DNA of 64,000 nucleotides. Source: Mycteria americana (taxonomy: Eukaryota; Chordata; Aves; Ciconiiformes; Ciconiidae). Under the pieces are notes generated by a model. The model made no database searches. It was given only the letters and a program-made list of their open reading frames with translations, and was not told where the DNA came from. The position numbers and the translations under genes were made by a program. The stretch is taken from NCBI RefSeq assembly GCF_035582795.1, contig NC_134368.1, forward strand, positions 43,639,501 through 43,703,500, in the 5' to 3' direction. Positions 34,559 through 46,600 of this stretch are shown piece by piece; the first letter of the stretch is position 1, and each line of letters begins with the position of its first letter.

Positions 34559-37500
34559 CTAAGTATGGAAAATGTATTTATGCAGACTATAGAGAATTTT
34601 AAATGGTGTGAGCTTGTTGGTTCTTCAAAGCCCCAAAATTAATTTATTGATTAGTTTTTCTTTATAAATACTTGGGAACATTATGCAATTTACAAACATT
34701 ATGCCAAAAACAAAAGGAAACTACAAAAAAACCCCTTTAGAGTGGAGAAAAAAACCCCAGCTGTTCTAAAGTCTAAGAAATATCCTGGCAATAGTCTTAG
34801 CTTTCTTTCCATCTTCAATTTTTGTTCTAACATCAATTACACCTGTAACCAAGCCATTGACTTACTTTCTTCCAGGACAAAACTAGACACAATTCCTAAT
34901 CCTACAGTCACTGGGATGTCTTTTCAATTAGCAGAAAGGATTTTACAGGAGTTTTCTAGGTCTGCAGTACATCCTCCTTCACTATTGCATTGGCAAGAGA
35001 TATTCGTACAATAACCAAAGCCGCACCTAACTCTTCCTCCACTACTGAACAGGAATGATACTTCCACGAAATAGAGAAACTCTCAGTTATATCTGTAAAT
35101 AGTTGTATGGGTTATTTGTCAGAATCTAGCCCAAAACACTGGCAATTACTTATCTAAAGCTCTGTAAGGCTCAGATTAAGCTTCTGACACAAGGAGGCAT
35201 AATCTCCACAGATGGCAGAGAAGGGATAGCTCTTATGCCTAAGCTTGTCGGAAAAAAATATGAGACTTGTGAGGAAAACTAAAGCGGATGACTGAGATGC
35301 TTAATTTTCATCCTGCTGAATCCTGTCAAATCCTCCTCACTTTTGTGCAAATGATTCACATGCAAATGATTTGTTTTAAACAACTGATGAGTGCCCAAGT
35401 CATATAAACTGACACTTAGCAGCGGTTGCACTGCACCCCTGTCAAGTATTTACATCCATTTTCCAATCATCTGGCAACTGAAATGTAATTGACAACTTTG
35501 GGTTTATGTCCCCACTGGAGCTGGCTTGCAAAACCATCACAAATGCATTCATTTACTCTAAATTTGCTCTTTGGATTTTACTCATTTAAATGAAGAAATT
35601 AGATTCTTTCCCAGCTCCTGTTAGCCATGACCTCTTCTGTCCATCAGCCTAGAGGATCTGTGATAACCCTTTAGTTAGTTATTTATAGCCTATCATCACA
35701 TCTGATATTGTCACGACATTATAGCCAATTCTCCTCACTTTGAGCCTGGATCAGTGTAATTCCAGGAGAGAGGAAGGAGATGCCAGGTAGTGGTGAGATT
35801 AGCTATTAAAAACTCTCGTAAAAGCCTAAAGCTGGTATGTGATCCTGCATGTCAGTAACTACTTGAAGACACAAAGACCTAAGAAGTGGTATCCTGAACA
35901 AAATCAGAAGCAGCATTGCTTCTGCTTGTCGGGGACTACTATCATATTGGAATGCTGGATAATGCACAACGTAAGGATTTTCACAACATGCCTACTACAT
36001 AGATAATATCTTCATTTTACAGTTGGGAGCTTAGGGGTTAAAATCCCGAGTGGATCATAATTATTGTTCACTCCTAGGAGCAATGCCTCTTTGCTGCACA
36101 AAGGGATCTGCAGCCTCGCACTGGGAACCCTACAACCTGCTTGAGCAGATGATGGCTACAGGAGATGGAGCACATCCCCCAATTAGCAGGGGTGGTTCGC
36201 CTCGAAACTGGCAGCAATGAAGCTACATTAGAGCAGTGACATGCACAGACTGAAAGAGAAGGCTCAGCTCAGGGGTGGTACCATTCTAGCAAGGCTGGCT
36301 CTCTCTGAGGACTAAGCTAGAAGCTCTGCTTAGTAGGTTTGAACTCTCAAGACTGCTCAGGCAGCTGACACAGCACACATGAACACATACCCTCCTTTCC
36401 TCTGCCGTGAGAATACTCTGAAAATACTTACTGGCTCTCACTCTGTGGGTCAGAAAGCCCAGGGGATGTTTGGGTGTGAGAATCAAGTGGTCAGTAGTAG
36501 CCGAGCCAAGGCATTGGAGATCTCAGCAGTTCCAGATGGGGTAGCAATGGACTCGTAGCCATTCACACAGCCAGTCAGCCCGGGCAGACAATGGATTTGT
36601 GTACACTGACCAACACCAGCTTGAGTACCAAAAAGCAAGATAATGGCACATGGTTAGCTTTTTCTCCACCTAATGGGCCCATCCAAAAAGCCACCCATCT
36701 TTAATGCCTCACTAATGTGTGGTTATTTTCATTATTTGTAAGCAGTTGAATTAATTTTTACAGTACTGGCAAATTCATAACTGTTAATGCCTGGTGACTT
36801 TGAGCTATACAGATTATTATGGCAAAGTTCTCTAAGCTGTTTTGATGCAAAGCATATGGTGCAGGTGAGATGAGCAGGACAGAGTCAGCACTGGGTGTCT
36901 GCAGTGCCAAGCTCCATTGCTCAGAAGGCGCAGAGCAAGATCACCCATCTGCCCAAGGGAAGGGAGCAAATGCAACATGACAAATCAGTGCAGTTTTCCT
37001 GATATACTTCACTGCTTCCATATGCTTTTCTCCAGAGCTGAACCATCTATATCTAGCTCATATACAATTTGTGCATCTCACCAGACAGCTTTCAGAGACA
37101 CCGTTGTGGTTGCTGATTCCAGATGTTGGAGGCTGTCCCCGGCAAGTGGAAGTGCTGCCCATTTCTCCCCCGCTCCCTCAGACTGATTATTCAGTTCATT
37201 TCAGAGCAGGGTCATTTCAGACACTGACAAATTGCTGCATTGAAGTATAAATTCTGAAGCGTAAGACATCAACCTATATGCCACCCTAAACAAGCGAGTC
37301 AAGTCAATCGTGACTTGAAAGAACGAAGGCTCAAAGTGCCATCAAGTGGAATGGCATGGAGGGGAGCAAGATAGAAAGTTTCCCTGGGGTTTTTAACATG
37401 TGAAATGACACTACTGCCTGAAGTTCCTTACAAGCACAGTATTACAGTTTGATATTAGCAGTCAGTATGTTAGTTGCTGGTATTTGGATTAAGTCAGCTC

Positions 37501-37560
37501 CAGCTTCTCTTCTTTTATGACACTTGTTTTACCTGCTTTTTCCTATATTTTCAACAGCAG

Positions 37561-37602
37561 GATTTTTGGACACTATCAGAAACTGTAAGAGAAATTGTAT
37601 GA
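37561..37602 (+). pseudogene. AADAT-like last-exon relic, still open
   Basis: After a strong T-rich tract and acceptor CAACAGCAG come exactly 13 codons (DFWTLSETVREIV) and TGA at 37600-37602. This matches the intact last exon AFKRLADLIKEAL in length, phase and stop position. Only F, L and E are identical, but S/A, E/D, V/I, R/K and V/L are conservative. The match is short, so it rests on splice site, length and order as well as sequence. Confidence 0.65.
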
Positions 37603-40600
37603 AGAGATCAAAACAAAATTCACTTGTGACCTGGCACTTTTTGAAACCTCCATTTGTTAATGTATAGAAATGGTGGCTCTAATTTCACTGAGACATCAAG
37701 ACATCACTGAGACAATCTTACCTTCAGTAACTATCAAGAATTGCACAATAACTCCAAATAATAATACTTCACACAGTATATGCAAACAACAGAACATCCA
37801 GCTATGACGTCCTGAAAGTATCTCTGCAACCTAATTATGAATCTAGTACCCCCATTTTAGCAGTGTATAAAAGAGGGCAAAGAGTTTAAGCAATTTGCTC
37901 AAGGATGCACCCCACCTTACTGAGAGCCCAGGCGTTCAGAGCATCCAGCCCCCTGGACGTGTGACTTAAGACTATTGTTGCCTCTCTGTGTGACCAAAGT
38001 GCACAATGATTTTGTTTCCTTTTCAATAAGTGTGTTTATGCTCATCAAGAAGAAGCCCAAGAACCCCAATGAGAAAGAAATACTGGCTGCTCAGCAGTGT
38101 CACTACCATGTCAGCCATGTTTGTAATACTAAAGAAAGAGGCTGCGTACACCCAGTGCCTTCATATACTTTTTCTAGCGCTCTGAGATACTAAAATATGA
38201 AAGAGCAGACCCGAAGGATGAATTCTATATTCCCCATGTAAAATCTGAGCATTTGCAATCCTCTTTGGATGGCATGGGAGGGAGTGGAGAACCACGAGAG
38301 CAGCCTGCAACCATCCAGCAGCGCCTCTACATACCTCCACACAGGACCTAAGCAAGTCTGCTGCGCTTGGCCTTCCATTCCCTAAAGAAATGTCACCAAA
38401 GTTAAATCTCTTTTGCAGCGCAGAGTCCCTTTTCATTAACTACTTGGTAATTTTTAATAATAATGTTGTTTCAAAAGAAAAAGGTTAGTTTTGAAAATGT
38501 CTTCATAAACTATTTCCAAACAAACAAATAATAGGAAATCCCCACTCAGATGAACTGACAGTTTGCTTTATCTTTATGAGAATGAATGACATTTGAGTGA
38601 ATAAGCATTTAATTTTTACATTTTAAAAGTCTCAGTTGACTTTAAAATCAATAGATATTACAGCTAACTCATTTTACCACCAATTTATATTTTCCAAATA
38701 AAATAAGAAAGAATAGAGTACTGCTTTTTTAATACATCTTGATTTCCTATCTAAATTTTTTAAAATAATAATATACTATCAAATAATTTTCTCACTTTTT
38801 GTGCTTAAATGATGTTTGATTTTATAAGCCACGCTGTACACAAGTTACTGTATGGACTGTGATATTTTCCAGCAGTTTCATAAATTAGCCTTCTAAAGTG
38901 ATTAAGCTGTTCTCTGGACTCCAGAAACAAACTCCTCAAGCAAAATTATGTATCTTCCGTCAAACAATAAACACCAAGAGTGGAAGCGCTTTATATTTCC
39001 AGACCTGCAAATACTTTCAACAACTACTTGTCATCAATACATGGGCTACATATATCTTGCAAAGAGAAACCAGTTACCCACATACCAGTTGATGTGCCCT
39101 GACGGGAAAGCCGTGTGCTCCTGTCGCTGTGAGGAATCAATTATCTTGAATTACCTACTTGCTTGACATGCACAGCTACATCTCCCACCGAATACCTGAT
39201 GTGGATAGCTTGAATATGTTTGCCCCACCGCACCTGTGAGGTGGCTGGGCATGGCTCGCACCAGCTGGGTTTATCTGAGATGACTCCTGGCTTGCAAGTG
39301 TGTAAAGAATGGGGGAAGATCATCTCGGGGTGTATTGCCCCTGCCACTGCATGTCTGCCCTCTGGTGCATTTCCACTGTAAACAAGAACAGGCACCATCC
39401 TCTTCTTCAGAGTGGAGGGCCGACTCACTGCTACTCAGGGCAAGTGCTAAAGGTGACGGGTATTTGGCACAAATGAAAATAAAAAACAGAATAAAATTCT
39501 ACAGAACACAGAAGAAACACCAGATGTAGCCTGTTTGTTCTGCCAGTTGGGATTATTGTGGTTACCCTTTCCTGACCATGCTCAATTTGTTGACAGCAGC
39601 CTTTGGAGCAGGAAGGGTTACGGGTGGGAGGCTGGGCAGATGGATACTCTGCTCTGTTCTTCCTGTTTTTCAAAGAAGGGTAGTACATCTGTTTATTCTG
39701 AAAAGTACATAGGTAGCTTTCTGCAAGCAAGAATTACCCTACTTAACTCTGCAACAATGAATATTTTGGCAGTCTATGAGTCTTGGAATTTCGTGCAATT
39801 TTATTTATTCTAGTAGATGGTACCACTTTCTCCCTCTTAGGCAATCTGCCAGTATCTGTTAGGATCTCTCCTACAGTGTCTCGTTAATGCAGGCTTGGGA
39901 ACAATAAGAGTAGGCAGTAAAATCAACCTGTGTTGTAGACAAAAAGAAAGTTTTATAATGCATAAATATCAAAGCTCTGCGAAATGGATTGTGAAAAGGA
40001 AGAAACAGTTTTAATGAGCTTTTAAAAACTATCAGAAGAAAAAAAGGAGGTATGTGGGCAAAAAATAAAATGTTCTGCGTAGGGTAGAGAGTAGCTGGTC
40101 TTTCAGGAGGTGAAATGCAGGGGAGGTGGAAGAGATTTTTCCTACTACTGCCCTACACACTGTATCATGATGTGACAGGAGAAGTTAAACCAGAGTATTT
40201 TTGGTTCCCCGTAGGATCTAGCCGTGACTGAAATTGTCCCGCTTTTGTTCAAGAAACACTTCAATGTAATATGCAGAGATGTATTGCAGATGGAGGAAGG
40301 AAAATAACCCAACCCACATCAGCTGGCTGACTGCATCAGAGACGTGGCGTTCGCAGGGGGGTAGAGCAGCATCACAGTACCTTGTCCCACCCCATCCCAC
40401 CCTTCTCTCAGCCTAAGTACAAGCAGTGCTAGTTCAGTGCTGAAGCAGAAAATTAGAACCAATTTCACTGGCAATCACCCAAAATATCCTTCTTTTTTGT
40501 CTTCTGATCGTGACCAGCTTGAGGAGTTCCTGTGTCCTCTCCCTGCGAAACTACCCCTGTTTACGCCTAATGCAAAGATTCTTCTACAAAGCCCAGAGGC

Positions 40601-43600
40601 TGACCCCACTGGTCCCATCCGTGATGCAGTACCTTCTGCAGTTCATCCCATTTCAGTCTTAGCTAAAATGATGTCCTGTATCTGGGGCTTTAAAACATTG
40701 CTATCTAAAACTGCCATCTATTATGTTGTAGAAAACAATCCTCCATAAGACTAAATAACCTAAAATGGTTTTGAGCTTAAATTTAAGTAAGCCTATGATT
40801 GTGCCAAGCCCCATCCCTTCTAATATACGGTGGGAATAAATTATTTTTTCAACAAAGGTAAAACTGAAATATTATTAACATCCAGACAATGTTCTGGTAC
40901 CAATTACTTTTTTCTTTTGATATCTGAAAGTAATACCAACCCTATTCAAGGTCTTTCTGTGAGGAGGTGAGCTGTAAAATGACAATTTTAACGGAGAGTA
41001 GATAACAATTTGGTCTTTTGTGCTAGCAAAGAGAAAGTTACATCATTTCCCCCATAATAGAAGTGTCTCATACCAAGAAGTATTATCTCTTTTGAAAAAT
41101 AGTATGTGGAGGAAAGAGAGCTCTAATGAGACTTTGATTACATCTCTGCCATTACATGATAATCCTTAAAGTTACTCGCCTGTTGTGTCTTGCTTTTTAA
41201 TCTAGCCTTAAAACCAAAACTGAAGCAGATGCTTAATACACGTCATTTGCAAAGTTGTTTACACTTAAAAAATCATTCTGGAGAAACTTCTGCTTGCTAA
41301 TGGGAAACCGTCACGGTTGCTAAGCCAAACATAGTTAGGCATAGCTGCACTGCCAGGGGCTGGCACATCGAACCTGGCTCCTTCTGCAGGGAGCCCCCTG
41401 TACAATGGCACCGCCCGAGATGTCTGGACGTGAGACTGATCAAGCACGATGTCCTGCTAAGCACAGCTAAAGTTGCGGTTGATTTTATGCGGTTGATGGG
41501 ACTGAACATCATGCAACACACAGGGCTGTATCTGAGATGGTGAAGTTGCCTGTATTGTGCTAAGGCGTACAGACCCCCGAATACAGACAGTTTTAGCTGG
41601 GAATCTCTGCATGGCGGTTGATTAGACAGGGACGTAGCCTCCAGTCCTTGCAAACCAATACCAGATGATTTATGAATTCCTTCAACTCTTTTATGGGACA
41701 AACTTTGCTTTACTTTTTCTGGGTTGGGTTTTGTTTCCCTCTCAGAGGACATAATTCATCTTGCTCTTTAGATTGACTTTTAAGCAAAGCTATAGGCTTA
41801 ATTCTGGGCAGCAAACCAGTCTTGTGGAATAACTAAAGCAAAACTCACCCACAAAGAGCGGGTGTAAGAAGAGCATGACATGGGGTGGGTCTATGGTCAG
41901 TGGAGATGTCAGCTCTGATGCCTTCAAGGCAAGATGGTCCCAGAAGCACAGACATAACATATATGTCTAACTGTCTTACAAGAAGTTTGCATCTCTCAGC
42001 TACACAGATACACAGAGAAAGAAAAACATGAGCTCAGAAAGCCAAGAAGAACCTTCACCTTTCACTAGACCCAGTATTGCCAGATGCCAGCAGTCTACCA
42101 GCTGCAAAGTAACTTACAGAGAAGAGGACAAAATTGGACCAGGTAGCCCCAGAGCCTCTTCCACAGCATCACCTGCAAGCAGAGACTGGCGACACAGAAA
42201 CATGCGCAGCTCCCCCAGCACAGCTGGTCTATCACAGTTGGTCTATCCAGATGCTTGCTTCTTCCATCTCTCCAGATGAATACCTCATGATCCTCAGGGT
42301 CCAGATGCACACTCGACTGGAAATCAGACCCACGCATGTGAAGTCTCTGAGCCATCAAAGGAGCTGTGCACCCCCTGACTGCCCACCGCGCTCCCAACCT
42401 TTCCGACCATGCAGAGAACTGGGAGGCCAGGGGACTTCCCAGCCATCCTCCCTAGTCCTGGAACACCACCCAAAAAGTAGCTGGAGGGGAGGATGAGAGA
42501 TTTGAAAACCTTTGATGGAGAAAAGGTTGACTGTGCGAGAGGGAAAGGAAAAGCTCTTGCTTACTACGTATTTGATCCCTTCCCAGGTAACTCCTTATCT
42601 GTGCATTTCAGATGCATGTTTCCCCTGAACAACAGGAAATCAGTCTGTGCTTTTCAGAATAGAGGTAGCCTTTTTTGTAGGTAAAAACTGCAGACATCCC
42701 CACCCCGATCTTACAGACCAAAAACCATTACTAAAGACTTCCCAGTAGATGGCAGGGTTACCTTGTGACAAAGCTGAAAGTCTCAAGTTGCAAGGGCTGC
42801 TGGATAAACATTCAAGTACTGGTTAAGTATATTTAATTAGCAGAACGAACTAATATCTGAAAAGGCATAAACACATGCTGGTTTAACTGGGAAATGTAGA
42901 AGTTATATTTTAAGGTAGTGAAAAATCTTTAACCTCAATACAGTATTAAAAATTAGCTTCGTTATAAATGAGCTTCATTTAGACAACTGTTTATATCACA
43001 AAACTGACCTAGACAGAAAACACAGTATTTAATGTGAGAATCCACTGGAGTTGCTGGCTGTAGAATAAAATCATGGGAAAAGCAAAAAGCCCTCGCAAAT
43101 ATTACTGAAAGTGATCAGCAAAAGTGGCTTGCAGGACCAAAATCAGTTCAGCTGGACGGTGTAGTGTTTGCCTCTTTCTAGGGACTGAGCAAAAGAAGAG
43201 CATCCCAAAAAGGCAATTCTGTGCTGCAATTCTGTGTCAATATGAGCAATCATGACCTCAGCAGGTGGAGAACACCTTCACAGGTCGGAACTCCCCTCAG
43301 AAACAGCCGGGAGGAAAGCCTGGTGCACCCTGAGGTTCTCAGAAATGGTTTGTTACGTGCCAGGAACCGAACCGCTCAGCCTAGTGTAACTTAATAATAA
43401 CTGGCTGCAAATGGACGAGGCTTTGGCTTCTTAAAACTACAATTCTCTGAATCTGCTTTCCCAGCCAAAGCAGTAAGAATTGCCCCACTGTGTTTCAAAC
43501 ACTTACAATGACTCTAGTAAGTGAATTCCCTTGTAAGTGTCCCAAGGTTGTATGGGCATCTCCTTAAAGGACAGCTGGATTTCCATGAGGTGGATATAAA

Positions 43601-46600
43601 TGTGGTCATTCTGGTTGTGTCAACACTTTCTGAAATCATTTGTGGACGACCGCTAATGTCAAACCTCTGTATATTGCAGGTGAGCTGAAATGGCTGCAGG
43701 AAAAAATACCAGTCCACATCTTATACAGTTTTCTTTAGCAGAAAAGATTCAGACATCAGACACCCGATACTTTTGCCTCTCATTCAGTCTGTGCCAGGTT
43801 TGGCTTGCCTCACTGAAATTACTCACATATTTAATTTCACTGTTATACTGTAGAATTAGAGGATTAGTGGAAATACTATATTTATTAATAAAAAGAGTTT
43901 ACCTGCTTGAAGACCTAATAAGAAAATGCACAGGCTGATGACACACAGGGCTTCTGAAAAGTAAAAGGGCTCAGCCTGGCACATCTTCAGTGCCAGGACA
44001 AATTGCAGACCATGCAGAAAACCAGAATTCTCATTCCTCGTGACAAACAGTATCTTCATAGTCACATTTCCTATTATTTCCTGCAATAATACACTTAACT
44101 TCCTCTGAGAAGTGTAGACTGTCACTAAAGAACATAGCTTCGGAGTATGTTACTGAAAATAGTTTTGGGGTTTGTTTTTATTTTATAAAATCCTTAAGGT
44201 TCATTGTCATATTTTTGGGGGTTTTACATATTAATGCATGATTACATTATATTCTTTAAAAGTTTCCCCCATCCTACAGCCATTGGTGCCAATTCACACC
44301 TATTGATTCGCCTTGTTTCTGAAAGCATTTGCTTTATAAAACTAGAAAACCAAAAAGGAATAAAAACTGCATCGACTGATGCTTTAAAATGCTATCGTCT
44401 TTTTGCATTTGGATAACACACACAAAGCTTGACGCATTCCTAAAATTCTGACTCTGGCGAGAGTGTAACAGAAATGGTAATATTAACATGATCATCTTGA
44501 TTTTTTCCCACAAGAATAACATAATTCTAAGTGCTCCAAGATCACATGTCTTTTCTCCCCCTTTCATCCTCATGAATAATTTGGCTCGTCTTTCTCACTG
44601 ACATAAACACGGAATCTTGCTGAAGGTCACGCAGCATTCCTGGTATCTTCTCATTCATGTGCAATTTAGCACTGTATTCTTTGCCTCATGTTATTTTACA
44701 TTCATGACATGCAGTTGTAGATTGTTTCCATGGTGGTATAACGTCTGATAGTCAGTTCATGCAGTGAATGGTAAGCACTGATGTTTCAAAAGCTAATTAG
44801 TGGTGTAGATTTGTTTTTTATTGCCCGATCTCAGTTTATTCAGCTGGAGAGCTATGGGCCAGGCGAGGTCAGGAAAGGCGATTAGAGAAATGATCATTGC
44901 TTCATACAATGGAAAGTTGAAACAAATAAGATTATTTGGTGTAGAAAGGAAAAGAATTAAAGGGTCTGAGGCATCTGACATTATTAAGGTAACTGTAAAC
45001 CAATTGTTTTGACCCTTAGGCCTTTGGCTCACCCAGGGTCCCCACTAATCCATTTGTCATCCAATATTTCTGTCTGAAGACAAAAGCCCTCTTAGGCTTC
45101 AACAGAGAACCAAGATCCTTCTATTCCTGGCTCAGCAACTCTTCATTTCCAGCCTAGAGTTTCATCTCATCAGTGTCCTCTGAAGCAATACCCTGCCTCC
45201 TGTTTTCAGTAGCTAGAAGGAAATGTATAGGAAATCATGGGGCAGGGAAGCAGTGGGGGGTGCAGAAAAAGAAAGGAACCAAAACTCTTTTATCTGTAAG
45301 AAGTGCTCTCAGTTGGCCTCAACTTAGACATGGAAAGTTCTTCTGCAAGTTGCTGGGGGGAGGGATGGGGACAGAGGGGCTTTCCCTAGCCCTTCTTTTA
45401 CTTCTTCATGTCCTGAAGAGCTTGGCAACTTTTAAGCAATGGTGCCAAACCCTCTGAACCCAGTTTTCTGTGACTTCATTGTGGAATTTTCCCTTCAGAT
45501 CACAAGAGGTGTGGATTTCACCCTCTCCTCAGCTGCCAGTAATTTATGCAGCCATATCTGCCCTTGGCTTGGCACATCCGCACGGCTAGGCTTTCTCTGG
45601 CACACATCACCGAAGAGCCTGAGCAACACCACTTTCAACACAACCACAAGCACATGTAGAAGCTGTCCACATACATGCTGTAGGACAGGGAGTCCTACAG
45701 GAAAGTCCTACATTCCCTTTACATAAAGGGAATGTACTGCAAAGCCAAGAGAACCGTAAAGAGGAAATGAAACCACAGAAGACATGCTGTTAATTTCAAG
45801 AAGAATTATATTTGCATTTGTGTAGGATAATATGATAGCAACCACATAATCAGTGGGTTTTTTTCATTTACGGAGTGTGTCTATGACATGGTTCAGGAAG
45901 GAATTTCCTTCAGAAGTGAGTGATGAAAGTGGATCACTGCAGACAAGTCTTCCTCAACAAGACAAGGATTTTTCCTCCTCTGGGAGGAGCAAAGAGAGGG
46001 GCCACAGTAGAGGTATAAAAACAAGTTACTTTTGTAACCCCATGCCTTAAAGGCATAGGGAGGAATAAAATTTAATTGGTCATTCCCATTCATACACTTG
46101 TAGAGGACAAAAAGGAACCACCAACAAAACTGGAAAGTAACAAACGCAGAAGTGCAGAAGAGAAATAGTTATCACTACATGATATTATGAGGTACAAATA
46201 AAAAACACCGTAAGATCACGAGCTTCATGCCTAATCTTTTTAAATTTATTTTAAGTTATTTCAAAAGGTATGGAGGAGAAACAAGAATAAAACACAAGCC
46301 ATGATATAAGCCATGATGCTCAAGGACACAATTCAGAGCAAGATATTTCTGAACGGACCAATACAAAGCAAGCTCTCTCCCTGATCAGGTACCAAAAGAA
46401 GTGTGTCCTTTTTCACTTGCTGCAAGAATGTATCCTGGTTTAAATAAATGAATAAATAAAGTATTTTGAACTAGACCCCACTTGTCTGGTTCAAGGTAGG
46501 AACGCCCATCCCCTCCCGCAACACCTCCTCCCGCACCAGTCGGGCAGATTTGGGAGTTCCCCCCAGGACCACACATTTCTGCATCTCCCTTCCACCCAAG

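Noticed and set aside
41297..41752. Minus-strand open frame of 151 codons
   Set aside because: No motif, signal peptide, membrane segment or neighbour supports it; its length is possible by chance in 64 kb read in six frames.
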